Assembly (NCBI RefSeq): GCF_017168235.1
Contig: NZ_JABFAO010000004.1
Coordinates: forward strand, 277,595 to 341,594
Reading direction: 5' to 3'
DNA length: 64,000 nucleotides
DNA from: Rhodococcus sp. KRD197
Lineage (GTDB): Bacteria > Actinomycetota > Actinomycetes > Mycobacteriales > Mycobacteriaceae
Made by a program: the position numbers and the translations under genes. Of the stretch, positions 37,115 through 47,006 are shown in pieces; the first letter of the stretch is position 1; each line of letters opens with the position of its first letter. Below the pieces are notes generated by a model that searched no databases, had not been told where the DNA came from, and worked only from the letters and a program-made list of their open reading frames with translations.

Positions 37115-38518
37115 CTAGTCCTTGACCTTCGCCATGGCCAGCACGTCCAGGCGCTTGTCGAGCTCTTCCTCGCTCAGCTTGTCGCCGATGAGTCCGCGGT
37201 CGATTACGGTCTGACGGATCGTCTTCTTTTCCTTCAACGCCTGCTTGGCGACGGCAGCTGCTTCCTCGTAGCCGATCGCGGAGTTCAGCGGCGTCACGAT
37301 GGACGGCGAGGACTCGGCGAGTGTCTTGAGGCGATCGGTGTTCGCTTCCAGCCCGACGATGCACTTGTCGGCGAACAGCACCGAGACGTTGGCGAGCAGT
37401 TTGAACGATTCGAGAACGTTGCGTGCCATCATCGGGATGTACACGTTCAACTCGAAGGCACCCGACGCGCCGCCGAATGCCGTTGCCGCGTCGTTGCCGA
37501 CAACCTGAGCTGCCACCTGTGTAACAGCCTCGGGGAGAACCGGATTGACCTTGCCGGGCATGATGGAGCTACCCGGCTGCAGGTCGGGGAGGGTGATCTC
37601 GCCGAGCCCGGTGAGCGGTCCCGATCCCATCCAGCGAATGTCGTTGGCAATCTTGGTCAGTGACACCGCGATGGTGCGCAGCGCGCCCGAGGCCTCGACG
37701 AGTCCGTCGCGCGCGGCCTGGGCCTCGAACGAGTCCTTCGCCGCGGTCAGTGCATCGATGCCGGTCGACTTGACCAGTTCCGCAACGACTTTGGGGCCGA
37801 AGCCGTCGGGAGCGTTGAGGCCGGTGCCGACGGCGGTGCCGCCGATGGGCAGCTCGCCCAACCGAGGCAGGGTCGCTTCCACACGCTCGATGCCTGCTTC
37901 GATCTGACGTGCGTAGCCGCCGAACTCCTGGCCGAGCGTGACAGGCACGGCGTCCATGAGGTGCGTGCGACCGGACTTCACGACGGTCTTCCACTCGGTC
38001 GCCTTGGCTGCCAGAGCCCCGTGTAGGTGCTTCAGTGCCGGCACGAGCGAGGTGACCGCAGCTTCGGTGGCCGCGACGTGGGTGGCCGTCGGGAAGGTGT
38101 CGTTGGACGACTGGGACATGTTGACGTGGTCGTTGGGGTGCACCTCGACGCCGTTCGCCTTCGCGATGGAGGCGATGACCTCGTTGGCGTTCATGTTGGA
38201 GCTGGTGCCCGAACCGGTCTGGAAGACGTCGATGGGGAACTGATCGTCGTGCTTGCCGTCGGCGATTTCGGTGGCGGCAGCGACGATGGCGTCGGCGAGG
38301 GTGCCGTCGAGCAAGCCCAGGTCCTTGTTGACCTGCGCGCAAGCCGCCTTGAGCAGACCCATCGCGCGGATCTGAGTGCGCTCGAGTGGGCGACCGGAGA
38401 TCGGGAAGTTCTCGACCGCACGCTGAGTCTGTGCACGCCAGAGGGCGTCGATCGGAACGCGTACCTCTCCCATGGTGTCGTGCTCGATGCGGTACTGCTG
38501 TTCGTCTGTCTGCGTCAT
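37115..38518 (-). CDS. fumC: class II fumarate hydratase
   Basis: Fumarase C, 467 residues, hydrates fumarate to malate in the TCA cycle without an iron-sulfur cluster. The superfamily signature [11 protein letters not shown] is present, with [17 protein letters not shown] and [10 protein letters not shown] from the active site regions, and [18 protein letters not shown] 38518; it lies in the fum-glpX order also seen in M. tuberculosis (Rv1098c-Rv1099c), 44 bp behind glpX. Confidence 0.96.
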   Translation of the reverse strand: MTQTDEQQYRIEHDTMGEVRVPIDALWRAQTQRAVENFPISGRPLERTQIRAMGLLKAACAQVNKDLGLLDGTLADAIVAAATEIADGKHDDQFPIDVFQTGSGTSSNMNANEVIASIAKANGVEVHPNDHVNMSQSSNDTFPTATHVAATEAAVTSLVPALKHLHGALAAKATEWKTVVKSGRTHLMDAVPVTLGQEFGGYARQIEAGIERVEATLPRLGELPIGGTAVGTGLNAPDGFGPKVVAELVKSTGIDALTAAKDSFEAQAARDGLVEASGALRTIAVSLTKIANDIRWMGSGPLTGLGEITLPDLQPGSSIMPGKVNPVLPEAVTQVAAQVVGNDAATAFGGASGAFELNVYIPMMARNVLESFKLLANVSVLFADKCIVGLEANTDRLKTLAESSPSIVTPLNSAIGYEEAAAVAKQALKEKKTIRQTVIDRGLIGDKLSEEELDKRLDVLAMAKVKD

Positions 38519-38562
38519 GAGCCTTACTTTGCCAGTCGTTGGGTCGGTTGGGGTTTCGAGGC

Positions 38563-39603
38563 TTAGAAGGACGGGATGGCGCCGGAGGTGTCGCCGTCGA
38601 AATTGACGGACGAGTACTCCTTCAACTTGTTGAGCTGGTGGTACGCGTCGATCATGCGGACGGTGCCGGACTTCGAGCGCATCACGATCGACTGAGTGTG
38701 CGCGCCGCCACCGGAGTACCGGACGCCCTGGAGCAGGTCGCCGTCGGTGACGCCGGTCGCGGTGAAGAAGACGTTCTCGCCCGAGACCAGGTCTTCGGTG
38801 GACAGGACCCGATCCAGGTCGTGTCCGGCGTCGATCGCCTTCTGGCGTTCGTCGTCGTCGGTCGGAGCCAGCATGCCCTGGTGAGCGCCGCCCATGCAGC
38901 GCATGGCGGCAGCCGCGATGATGCCCTCGGGAGTTCCGCCGGTACCCATCAGGATGTCGATGGGCGAGGTGGGTCGGGCGGCGGCGATAGCACCGGCGAC
39001 GTCACCGTCGGAGATCAGGCGAATACGGGCGCCGGTATCGCGCACCTGCTGGATGAGCTCGGCGTGCCGGGGCCGGTCGAGGATGCACACCGTGACGTCG
39101 GAGGTGGATCCCTTCTTGATCTTGGCGACCCGGGCGATGTTCTCCGCGACCGGTGCCGTGATGTCGATGGCGTCGGCGAAGTCGGGTCCGACGGCGATCT
39201 TCTTCATGTAGAAGACAGCGGACGGGTCGAACATCGCGCCGCGCTCGGCGACTGCCAACACCGAGATCGCGTTCGGCATGCCCTTGGCCATCAAGGTGGT
39301 TCCGTCGACGGGGTCGACGGCGAAGTCGCACTCGGGGCCGTTGCCGTTGCCGACCTCTTCCCCGTTGTAGAGCATCGGCGCTTCGTCCTTCTCACCTTCG
39401 CCGATGACGACGACTCCGCGCATAGAAACCGAGCTGACCAGCTGACGCATGGCGTCGACGGCTGCTCCGTCGCCACCTTCCTTGTCGCCGCGACCGACCC
39501 AGCGTCCCGAGGCGAGCGCACCGGCCTCGGTGACGCGTACGAGTTCGAGGGCGAGGTTGCGATCTGGCGCCATGGCGCGAGTGGACTCGGTGCTGGCCGT
39601 CAT
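38563..39603 (-). CDS. glpX: class II fructose-1,6-bisphosphatase
   Basis: GlpX-type fructose bisphosphatase, 346 residues, for gluconeogenesis. Motifs: [44 protein letters not shown] (metal site) and [12 protein letters not shown]. It is the main enzyme of this step in mycobacteria. Start ATG 39603 with AGGAGGCT upstream. Co-oriented with fumC; divergent from the DUF4245 gene. Confidence 0.95.
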   Translation of the reverse strand: MTASTESTRAMAPDRNLALELVRVTEAGALASGRWVGRGDKEGGDGAAVDAMRQLVSSVSMRGVVVIGEGEKDEAPMLYNGEEVGNGNGPECDFAVDPVDGTTLMAKGMPNAISVLAVAERGAMFDPSAVFYMKKIAVGPDFADAIDITAPVAENIARVAKIKKGSTSDVTVCILDRPRHAELIQQVRDTGARIRLISDGDVAGAIAAARPTSPIDILMGTGGTPEGIIAAAAMRCMGGAHQGMLAPTDDDERQKAIDAGHDLDRVLSTEDLVSGENVFFTATGVTDGDLLQGVRYSGGGAHTQSIVMRSKSGTVRMIDAYHQLNKLKEYSSVNFDGDTSGAIPSF

Positions 39604-39726
39604 CGGTTTGTAGCCTCCTGGTAGGTGGGGTGTTACCCAGTGGCGATTATCTCATTGGCGAAGCTACGGGTGGGACGGAGGGCATGCGCCGACAGAGCTC
39701 CGTCGTCGAGTGGGGATACTGGTGCT

Positions 39727-40299
39727 GTGGCGAACAGCAAACCCCGGATCCTCAACAACAACCGCGACATGGTGTGGTCACTGATTCCGCTTGTGATCGC
39801 ATGCCTGTTGATAGCCGGCATCGCCAGCCAGTGCACGCTCAGCCCGGGTGGCCCCACACAGGGACCCATCCCGAACTTCGATGTCGACGCGGCGCTGCAG
39901 TTCGACGCGACCCAGCTCGATTTCCCCATTCGCAATCCGCAGGTCCCCGCGGACTGGACGCCCAACTCGGGTAGCAGCCGGACGATCTCGGGGGATCAGG
40001 GCGGGGACGTGAGCAACGTCGGATACATCTCCGACTCCGGCCGCTACAACAGGTTGACTCAGTCCGATGCGAGCGAGACCGTACTGGTCCGGTACGTGGT
40101 GGAGGGCGAGGAACGCTACCCATCGGGGACCGAGACGGTCGACGGCACCGAGTGGGTGGTCTACGAGCGTCAGGGCGACGAACCGGTGTGGGTCACCGAC
40201 CTCGATGACGTGCGTCTGCTCATCACCGGCAGCGGGACCGCCGAGGAATTCACGACGCTCGCTGCCGCGACGACGAGCGCCGAACCCCTGACGCCCTAG
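39727..40299 (+). CDS. DUF4245 membrane-anchored protein
   Basis: Protein of 190 residues: a short basic N-terminus, one transmembrane helix at about 16-34 (MVWSLIPLVIACLLIAGIAS) and an extracytoplasmic domain with FPIRNPQVPADWTPNSG and TEWVVYERQGD, typical of DUF4245 (Rv1100 position). Function unknown. GTG 39727. It meets xseB tail to tail so tightly that both stops share the four bases CTAG. Confidence 0.82.
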   Translation: MANSKPRILNNNRDMVWSLIPLVIACLLIAGIASQCTLSPGGPTQGPIPNFDVDAALQFDATQLDFPIRNPQVPADWTPNSGSSRTISGDQGGDVSNVGYISDSGRYNRLTQSDASETVLVRYVVEGEERYPSGTETVDGTEWVVYERQGDEPVWVTDLDDVRLLITGSGTAEEFTTLAAATTSAEPLTP

Positions 40300-40514
40300 C
40301 TGTCTTCCTTCGCGATGTGCGCAAGGGCATTCTCGACTCGCTTGCGTGCTCCGGCCAGGTGCTCCTCGCACCGAGTGGCCAGAAGTTCGCCGCGCTCCCA
40401 GAGAGCGAGGGAGGCGTCGAGATCCAACCCGCCTTGTTCGAGCACCTTGACCACGTCGACCAGTTCGTCGCGCGCGGCCTCGTAACCCATCTCGGACACA
40501 GGTGTATCGCTCAT
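40296..40514 (-). CDS. xseB: exodeoxyribonuclease VII small subunit
   Basis: XseB, 72 residues, an alpha-helical hairpin that joins XseA in exonuclease VII, which degrades single-stranded DNA. MGYEAARDELVDVVKVLE and GGLDLDASLALWERGELL are the standard XseB helices. ATG 40514; 11 bp behind xseA. Confidence 0.95.
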   Translation of the reverse strand: MSDTPVSEMGYEAARDELVDVVKVLEQGGLDLDASLALWERGELLATRCEEHLAGARKRVENALAHIAKEDS

Positions 40515-40525
40515 TGTTGATCCTC

Positions 40526-41752
40526 CTATCGGACTTTGCCCATGACGGCCGCCGTGACGGCACCGTCGGCCACTCTTACTCGGATCTGCGTTCCCGGCGG
40601 CGCGTCCTCCGCCGAACGCAGTACTTCGGGATCGCCGCCGGCGACCATACGCTGCACGACGGCGTAACCGCGCGCGAGTGTCGCCGCGGGACCGAGAGTT
40701 TGCAGTCGCGCACGCAGGTGCAGGGCGAGGGTGTCCTGCTTGGCGAGTTCGCGAAGCACGTCCCGACGACCGGCGTCGACCAGTCTTTCGATCTCTTCGC
40801 CTCGCTGATCGATGCCCGCGACGGGGTCGGCGAGCGCTGGGCGGTGCCGGATCATCTCCAGTCCGCGTGCTTCCCGTGCCACCCAGTTGCGCAGGGCGGC
40901 GGCGGTCCGCGACCGCAGATCGGCAACGAGATTCTGCTCCGCGACCGCGTCGGGGACGACCAGTTTGGCCGCGTCGGTCGGCGTCGCCGCTCGTAGATCT
41001 GCGACGTGATCGCTGAGCGGACTGTCCGGTTCGTGACCGATCGCGCTGACGATCGGCGTGGTGGCTTTGGAAATCGCGCGGCACAGCGCCTCGTCGGAAA
41101 ACGGCAACAGATCCTCGACGCTGCCGCCGCCGCGAGCCAGCACGATGACGTCGACGCCCTCGTCTGCGTCGAGTCTCTCCAGAGCGCTGAGGATTGCCGG
41201 AACTGCCGTCGGGCCCTGGACAGGTGTGTGCTCGACGGCGAAGCGCACCGCGGGCCAGCGTCGTTGCGCGACGGTCAGCACGTCGCGCTCCGCAGCGGAA
41301 GCTCGCGCAGTGATCAGTCCGATCGTGCGTGGAAGGAAGGGCAGTGGCCGCTTGAGCCGGGGATCGAACAGTCCTTCCGCCGCAAGCAGTGCCCGTAGCC
41401 GTTCGATCCTGGCCAGCAGCTCCCCGACGCCAACTGCGCGGATGTCGGTCGCGCGCAGCGATACGGTCCCGCGGCCGGTGTAGAACGACAGCTTCCCGTA
41501 AAGAATCACCCGCACCCCCTCGGTGAGGGGGACGGGTGAGCGGTCGAGCAACTGAGGTGAGCAGGTCACCGACAGGGACATGTCGGCAGACGGATCCCGA
41601 AGCACGAGAAATGCCGTCCTCGTGCCCGGTCGCGCATTGATCTGGGTCAGCTGGCCCTCGACCCAGACGCTACCCAGCCGGTCGATCCACCCCGCGACTT
41701 TCATCGCGACGGTCCGTACCGGCCATGGTTCTTCGGCGGTACTGGCGGTCAC
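40526..41752 (-). CDS. xseA: exodeoxyribonuclease VII large subunit
   Basis: XseA, 408 residues, catalytic subunit of exonuclease VII. An N-terminal OB fold ([16 protein letters not shown]) binds DNA; the catalytic domain has [31 protein letters not shown] and [20 protein letters not shown], followed by a long coiled region. GTG 41752 overlaps the stop of the upstream gene (GTGA), linking three genes in one unit. Confidence 0.96.
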   Translation of the reverse strand: MTASTAEEPWPVRTVAMKVAGWIDRLGSVWVEGQLTQINARPGTRTAFLVLRDPSADMSLSVTCSPQLLDRSPVPLTEGVRVILYGKLSFYTGRGTVSLRATDIRAVGVGELLARIERLRALLAAEGLFDPRLKRPLPFLPRTIGLITARASAAERDVLTVAQRRWPAVRFAVEHTPVQGPTAVPAILSALERLDADEGVDVIVLARGGGSVEDLLPFSDEALCRAISKATTPIVSAIGHEPDSPLSDHVADLRAATPTDAAKLVVPDAVAEQNLVADLRSRTAAALRNWVAREARGLEMIRHRPALADPVAGIDQRGEEIERLVDAGRRDVLRELAKQDTLALHLRARLQTLGPAATLARGYAVVQRMVAGGDPEVLRSAEDAPPGTQIRVRVADGAVTAAVMGKVR

Positions 41753-42384
41753 TTTGCTTTCGCAGTGGTGATTCGGTTCTCGAGCATCGTCAGGAACGGC
41801 GCGCGACCCAGTGAAGCGCTCTCGTATGCGCGGAGGGTCTCGAGATCGTCGAGCGAGAGGCTCCGCAGACGTGCCCGCAGCTGTGCCAGCGCGAGGGTGT
41901 CGTAATCGACCAGTTCGACGATCTCGGGACGATCGACGGCGACTGACGGTCCCGACTGCGCTGCGGCCTCGGCTTCGGAGGCGATGCCGTTGGGTGGTGT
42001 CGAGTACAGCGCGAACCTGCCGGTCGCGGCGGGTGCCTCGCGATCAGGCACGTCGACGTCGCCGTTGGTGAGGTCGGGGAGATCAGCGGGCGGAAAGTCG
42101 CGGCCCGGCCCGGCGTCCTCATCGTCATCGAAAACCGCCCACGACGGCTGCGCCTCGTCCGGAGTGCCGATGATGGGCAGGACGGCGATGATTTGGTCGC
42201 CCTTGATGGCCAGCGCCGTGACCTGCTGCTGGAACCGCATCGTGCCCGCCAGAACCTCGCTGACCACAGTCATCGGAAAGGTGACGGCAGTGTTGGGGAG
42301 CTTGCGAGCTTCCTCGACGACGGTCACAGCCACACCGGCAGCGACACGTGCAGCAAACGGGACACGAGTCATGCGCACCACCAT
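41749..42384 (-). CDS. conserved actinobacterial protein upstream of xseA (Rv1109c-like, possibly lipid-droplet associated)
   Basis: Protein of 211 residues. The N-terminal third is hydrophobic and amphipathic ([20 protein letters not shown], then [20 protein letters not shown]), the middle is acidic and disordered-looking (DDDEDAGPG), and the C-terminus is a short helical segment [20 protein letters not shown]. This matches the gene between xseA and ispH in M. tuberculosis in place and size. I recall Rhodococcus relatives described as lipid-droplet-associated proteins; I am not certain this is that orthologue. Start could be GTG 42399, ATG 42384 or ATG 42372. Confidence 0.65.
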   Translation of the reverse strand: MVVRMTRVPFAARVAAGVAVTVVEEARKLPNTAVTFPMTVVSEVLAGTMRFQQQVTALAIKGDQIIAVLPIIGTPDEAQPSWAVFDDDEDAGPGRDFPPADLPDLTNGDVDVPDREAPAATGRFALYSTPPNGIASEAEAAAQSGPSVAVDRPEIVELVDYDTLALAQLRARLRSLSLDDLETLRAYESASLGRAPFLTMLENRITTAKAK

Positions 42385-42457
42385 GCCTGAAGTCGGCACG
42401 TTTGGGTAGCCGACATGCTCATCGGTGAGGTGCGGCTAGGACCAGTATCCTATTGGT

Positions 42458-43468
42458 ATGTCTTCGGCTGTCCCCTTGAATCTCGGAATCACACGTCCAT
42501 CGGGCGAGGCTGCCGCTTCGTACTCGGGCGCCAAACGTGTACTCCTCGCCGAGCCTCGCGGCTACTGCGCAGGAGTCGATCGAGCCGTCGAGACGGTCGA
42601 GAAGGCACTCGAAAAGCACGGTGCGCCCGTCTACGTCCGCAAGGAGATCGTGCACAACAGGCACGTCGTGGAGACGTTGGCCGACCGCGGTGCCGTGTTC
42701 GTCGAGGAGACCGACGAGGTCCCCGAGGGGTCCCTTCTGGTGTTCTCCGCGCACGGCGTGTCGCCCGCTGTGCACGCCTCGGCCGCTGAGCGGCAGTTGC
42801 GCACCATCGACGCAACCTGCCCGTTGGTCACCAAGGTGCACCAGGAAGCCAAGAGATTCGCGCGTGACGACTTCGACATTCTGCTCATCGGTCACGAGGG
42901 ACACGAGGAAGTCGAGGGCACTGCAGGCGAAGCCCCAGAGCATGTCCAGCTCGTGGACGGTCCTGATGCTGTGGACCAGGTGACGGTGCGCGATGAGAAC
43001 AAGGTGATCTGGCTGTCGCAGACCACGTTGAGTGTCGACGAGACCATGACCACCGTGGCGCGCCTGCGCGAGCGTTTCCCGACTTTGCAGGATCCGCCGA
43101 GCGACGACATCTGCTACGCGACACAGAACCGTCAGGTGGCCGTCAAGACGATGGCTCCCGAATGCGATCTCGTCATCGTCGTCGGATCACAGAACTCGTC
43201 CAACTCCGTTCGATTGGTCGAGGTTGCCCTGACGGCAGGAGCGAGGGCCAGCTATCTGGTGGACTACGCCAAGGACGTCGATACGTCCTGGCTCGACGGC
43301 GTCACCACCGTCGGTATCACCTCGGGAGCGTCCGTACCGGAGATCTTGGTGCAGGGCGTCATCGACCTGCTCGCGGACCATGGGTTCGCGGACGTTCAGC
43401 CGGTGACAACGGCGAACGAGACGCTGGTCTTCTCGCTACCGCGCGAGCTACGCCCCGCCAAAGCCTGA
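42458..43468 (+). CDS. ispH: 4-hydroxy-3-methylbut-2-enyl diphosphate reductase
   Basis: IspH (LytB), 336 residues, final step of the MEP pathway giving IPP and DMAPP. The three cluster cysteines are Cys37 ([12 protein letters not shown]), Cys121 ([11 protein letters not shown]) and Cys219 ([11 protein letters not shown]), with the substrate loop [13 protein letters not shown]. The N-terminal extension of ~25 residues is normal in actinobacteria. It supplies prenyl precursors that the Z-prenyl synthase in this window would use. ATG 42458. Confidence 0.97.
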   Translation: MSSAVPLNLGITRPSGEAAASYSGAKRVLLAEPRGYCAGVDRAVETVEKALEKHGAPVYVRKEIVHNRHVVETLADRGAVFVEETDEVPEGSLLVFSAHGVSPAVHASAAERQLRTIDATCPLVTKVHQEAKRFARDDFDILLIGHEGHEEVEGTAGEAPEHVQLVDGPDAVDQVTVRDENKVIWLSQTTLSVDETMTTVARLRERFPTLQDPPSDDICYATQNRQVAVKTMAPECDLVIVVGSQNSSNSVRLVEVALTAGARASYLVDYAKDVDTSWLDGVTTVGITSGASVPEILVQGVIDLLADHGFADVQPVTTANETLVFSLPRELRPAKA

Positions 43469-43482
43469 CGAAGTCTCACGTA

Positions 43483-43506
43483 GCGACGCCTGGGTTCAGG
43501 CGTCGC
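43483..43506. terminator. bidirectional hairpin between ispH and the DUF6542 gene
   Basis: GCGACGCCTG (43483-43492), loop GGTT, CAGGCGTCGC (43497-43506): a perfect 10-bp stem lying 14 bp after the ispH stop. The stop codon of the converging gene (43496-43498) is inside it. No T-run on the plus strand. Confidence 0.7.
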
Positions 43507-44518
43507 CGCGATCTCGGTAGCGAACCTGTGGAACCGGGTGCGGCGGGATGTGTACGCCCCCGTGCGGCGCTGAGTACGGATCCACCTGCGGTGGCCGCGG
43601 AGTTCTAGGCGGCTGAACACGCGGCGGCTGACTGCGCGGCGCTGGTTCCGACCGTGCGGTGGGTACCGCACGAGCTGCGGGACGGGCCGACATGTCCGGC
43701 CTCGGTTCACGGTCTCTTCTTGGTGCACTGTCTGGCCGATATTCGCGGTCTGGCCGATAGGTACTCGTGCGGGATCGGTCGGTGCCGCCTCGGGCGCGAT
43801 GTCGCTCGGGCGTGGATTGTTCGCGTTCACGGCGAGCGCGGCGGCCCTCGGCCGGGGGAGTGCCATCCGACCGGTTTCGCCGTGCGGACGTATCGCGGTT
43901 TGCGGTGCGTCCGTCGGCCGTGTCGCGGTGATTGGCTCCTGCTGCGGTCGCCCGACGAGGCCGGGCCTCCTCGGCGCGAGGGCGATTCTCTCGGATCCGA
44001 TCGCGGCTCTGCTTGGCTCGCTCACGCGTTTCCTTCGCGCGGTCGAGGATGGACCGCTTGGCGGCGCCCGCGGGTGCGTGACTGGCCTGCTTGGTCAGGA
44101 AGACTCGCGCTCCGGCGAGAGCAAGCGCCAGTACCGTCCCGAGCAGCATCAGCGGGAAGCGGTTGACCAGCGGAATAGCGACGTTGAGAAGGATGTCGCG
44201 CAGGCCCGACCCGGGGCTTTCGGTGAAGTATTGGTACGAAAGCGGCACCGCAACGAACAAGATCAACGGTGCCTGGACCGCCGCGGTGAACAGGCCTCGA
44301 TAGCGGACGAGCACGACGGCGGCGACGACGCCGATCAAGTACAGGCATGCGAAGGCGGACGTCAGTTCGGTCCCGCGGGCGGCGTCGATGACGAAGCCCA
44401 GAAATGTAGCGCCGACGGCGATGGCCACTGCTCCCCATGCAGGGACACCGGGCACGGATGCGAGCGCTGATCGTTGATCCAGCGGTACCCCGGAGCGGGC
44501 GCGTTGGGAGGTAGACAC
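43496..44518 (-). CDS. DUF6542-type membrane protein with a long basic tail
   Basis: Protein of 340 residues. The first ~140 residues hold four predicted transmembrane helices (for example AWGAVAIAVGATFLGFVIDA and MLLGTVLALALAGARVFL). The remaining ~200 residues are low-complexity, rich in Arg, Pro, Ala and Glu, ending in a Pro-rich stretch (HGGVHIPPHPVPQVRY); this part is probably disordered and cytoplasmic. Corresponds in place to Rv1111c. Function unknown; the basic tail could bind nucleic acid or anionic lipid. Confidence 0.75.
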   Translation of the reverse strand: MSTSQRARSGVPLDQRSALASVPGVPAWGAVAIAVGATFLGFVIDAARGTELTSAFACLYLIGVVAAVVLVRYRGLFTAAVQAPLILFVAVPLSYQYFTESPGSGLRDILLNVAIPLVNRFPLMLLGTVLALALAGARVFLTKQASHAPAGAAKRSILDRAKETRERAKQSRDRIRENRPRAEEARPRRATAAGANHRDTADGRTANRDTSARRNRSDGTPPAEGRRARREREQSTPERHRARGGTDRSRTSTYRPDREYRPDSAPRRDREPRPDMSARPAARAVPTARSEPAPRSQPPRVQPPRTPRPPQVDPYSAPHGGVHIPPHPVPQVRYRDRGDA

Positions 44519-44538
44519 CCCCCGAGGTTAGCGGCTGT

Positions 44539-45705
44539 TCAGCTCACTGCGTCGTCGACATGACCGAACTTGCCCAGCAAACCGGACGAATCGGCTGATC
44601 GCGGGCGTGTATGAACTCGTCGTACCTCGACGACGTCAGCGTCGAACAGTTCGAGATCGTGCAGTTTCCTCGCCGTGACGCCGACGCGAGTGTCGACCGA
44701 GGAGACCGTGGCATTGAAGGAGTCGACGGCCTTACCCATATGAGCACCGAGTTTGTCGAGGTGAGAGGAGACGACACCGAGTCGCGTGTACAGCTCGCGT
44801 CCGAGTTGCTGAATGCGGGCGGCGTCCTCGGCCAGGGACTCCTGCTTCCATGTGTACGCGACGGTCCGCAGCAACGCGACCAACGTGGTGGGGGTGGCCA
44901 GAATCACGTTCTTGCTGAACGCGTACTCGAGCAAGGACGAGTCGGATGTCAGGGCTGCGTCGAGAAAGGGATCCCCAGGCACGAACAGAATCACGAACTC
45001 CGGCGTGGGTTCGAAGGAGTGCCAGTACTCCTTGGCAGCCAACTGGTCCACGTGCTTGCGCAGCTGGCGCGAGTGCCGCGACATGAGCTCCGTGCGAGCC
45101 GATGCATCCTCTTCCTGCGCGGCGTCGAGATACGCCGCGAACGGCACCTTGGCGTCGACGACGATCTGTCTGCCTCCGGCGAGCCGCACGATCATGTCGG
45201 GGCGAACTCCGTCGCGGGTGACCTGCGTGTCGAAATCGCAGTGCTTGACCATGCCCGCGAGTTCGACGACCCGTTCGAGCTGCATCTCACCCCAGCGACC
45301 GCGAATCTGAGGAGCGCGCAGAGCCGTGACCAACTGCGAGGTCTGAGTGGAGAGCGCAACGGAGGCTCGGTGCATCCCGGACACCTGTTCCGTCAAACCC
45401 GCGTAGGCGCGGATGCGATTGTGTTCGACTTGCCGCACATGCTCGGTCAATGCATCGACCGCGTCGTGCAGTGGTTCGACCAAGTGCGACACCTGTTGCC
45501 CGATGGCGCCGGAGTGGCGGCGTGCGGAATCCTCGTTGACCGAGGCCAGCGAGCGATGAAGCAGTGCCTCGTTGTCGCGGAGCGCGGCCAGTTGAGCTTC
45601 GGCGCGCACGGCGCGGTCGCCGGCCCGCGAGGCGTGCGCCAACCAACCGATAGCGACGCCGAGCGCGAGGGCGAACAGCATGCCCAGGGCGGTGAGTACG
45701 TTCAT
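44539..45705 (-). CDS. rmuC: DNA recombination protein RmuC
   Basis: RmuC-family protein of 388 residues: an N-terminal membrane anchor (ALGMLFALALGVAIGWLA), a coiled-coil region (residues ~35-120), then the nuclease-like domain with RGRWGEMQLERVVELAGM, RPDMIVRLAGGRQIVVDAK (restriction-endonuclease fold) and ILATPTTLVALLRTVAYTW. RmuC limits rearrangements at inverted repeats in E. coli. ATG 45705 places the anchor at the very N-terminus; the frame extends to 45735. Divergent from sbcD. Confidence 0.93.
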   Translation of the reverse strand: MNVLTALGMLFALALGVAIGWLAHASRAGDRAVRAEAQLAALRDNEALLHRSLASVNEDSARRHSGAIGQQVSHLVEPLHDAVDALTEHVRQVEHNRIRAYAGLTEQVSGMHRASVALSTQTSQLVTALRAPQIRGRWGEMQLERVVELAGMVKHCDFDTQVTRDGVRPDMIVRLAGGRQIVVDAKVPFAAYLDAAQEEDASARTELMSRHSRQLRKHVDQLAAKEYWHSFEPTPEFVILFVPGDPFLDAALTSDSSLLEYAFSKNVILATPTTLVALLRTVAYTWKQESLAEDAARIQQLGRELYTRLGVVSSHLDKLGAHMGKAVDSFNATVSSVDTRVGVTARKLHDLELFDADVVEVRRVHTRPRSADSSGLLGKFGHVDDAVS

Positions 45706-45794
45706 GGCGCAGATGATGCCCGAGCGCACCGACACGAACCGTCCCCGCGGCGCTTCGCCGAGATTGTCGGTGGGCTCCGTTAGCGTCGTCAGTC

Positions 45795-47006
45795 ATGAGG
45801 ATCCTGCACACTTCGGACTGGCACATCGGCCGCACCTTCCACGGTGTCGATCTGCTCGCCGATCAGGCTGCCGCGCTGACGGCCATCGCGGATCTGGTTG
45901 CGGCGCAGCGCATCGACGTCGTGGTCGTGCCGGGGGACATCTACGACCGCGCGGTACCCAGCGCGGACGCCGTGCTGGTGTGCAACAGGGGCCTCGAGGC
46001 GATCCGCAGCGCAGGTGCGGTCATCGTCGCCACATCTGGCAACCACGATTCGCCTGCACGGCTCGGTGCCGGTGCCGCGTTCGCCTCGGCCGGGGGCTTG
46101 CACCTGATGACGCGAGTGGCCGATGTCGGCAGCCCCGTCGTCGTCGATGACGAGTTCGGTTCCGTTGCGTTCTACGGGATTCCTTACCTCGAGCCCGAGA
46201 CCACCCGAATCGAGCTGGAGATTCCGTCGGCGCGGACACACGAGGAGGTTCTCACCGCGGCGATGGATCGCGTCACCACCGATCTCGGTGAACGCCGTGC
46301 GGCTGGTGGCAGGGTGAGGTCCGTAGTGCTCGCGCACGCCTTCGTCGTGGGCGGTGAGGCCACGGGTTCGGAGCGGTCCATCTCGGTCGGCGGGGTCGAG
46401 ACCGCGCCTGCCGCCGCGTTCGACGGTGCCGACTACGTCGCACTGGGGCATCTGCATTCGCCGCAGACGCTGACCGAGCGCGTCCGCTACTCGGGCTCGC
46501 CGCTGCCCTATTCCTTCGGCGAGCGAAGCCATCGCAAAGCTGTGTGGGTCGTCGAACTGGACGCCGACGGGTTGCACTCGGTGGAGCGAGTGGACCTGCC
46601 CGTGGTTCGCGGTCTGAGTCGCATCGAGGGCACCGTGGACGAACTGCTCCATGAGGAAAGATTCGACCAAGCCGAAACTCACTACGTTTCTGCGGTGCTC
46701 ACCGACGCGGTGCGGCCGGTCGATGCGATGCGGTCGTTGCGGACCCGCTTTCCGCATGCCGTTCATCTCGAGTGGAACAGCCCGTCCAATGAATCGGGGC
46801 TGCGCTACCGCGACCGCGTTCGAGGTCGCAGCGACAGCGAAATCATGGCCTCGTTCGTCACCGATATGCGCAGCGCGCCCACTCCGAGCGAGACACGGCT
46901 GCTCGAGCGCGCGCTGGCCGCAGTCCAGCGTGACGATGTCGCCGCCGACATTGCCGGTACTCCCGAAACAGGCTCTCCGGACGACCTTTTGGGTCGAACT
47001 GCATGA
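45795..47006 (+). CDS. sbcD: nuclease SbcCD subunit D (Mre11-like)
   Basis: Metallophosphoesterase nuclease of 403 residues. The five phosphoesterase motifs can be read: ILHTSDWHIGR (Asp8, His10), VPGDIYDRA, ATSGNHDSPARL, VVLAHAFVVGG and YVALGHLHSPQ. With SbcC it cuts hairpins and processes DNA ends. ATG 45795; its stop overlaps the sbcC start by ATGA. A full-length protein with the C-terminal capping domain. Confidence 0.97.
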   Translation: MRILHTSDWHIGRTFHGVDLLADQAAALTAIADLVAAQRIDVVVVPGDIYDRAVPSADAVLVCNRGLEAIRSAGAVIVATSGNHDSPARLGAGAAFASAGGLHLMTRVADVGSPVVVDDEFGSVAFYGIPYLEPETTRIELEIPSARTHEEVLTAAMDRVTTDLGERRAAGGRVRSVVLAHAFVVGGEATGSERSISVGGVETAPAAAFDGADYVALGHLHSPQTLTERVRYSGSPLPYSFGERSHRKAVWVVELDADGLHSVERVDLPVVRGLSRIEGTVDELLHEERFDQAETHYVSAVLTDAVRPVDAMRSLRTRFPHAVHLEWNSPSNESGLRYRDRVRGRSDSEIMASFVTDMRSAPTPSETRLLERALAAVQRDDVAADIAGTPETGSPDDLLGRTA

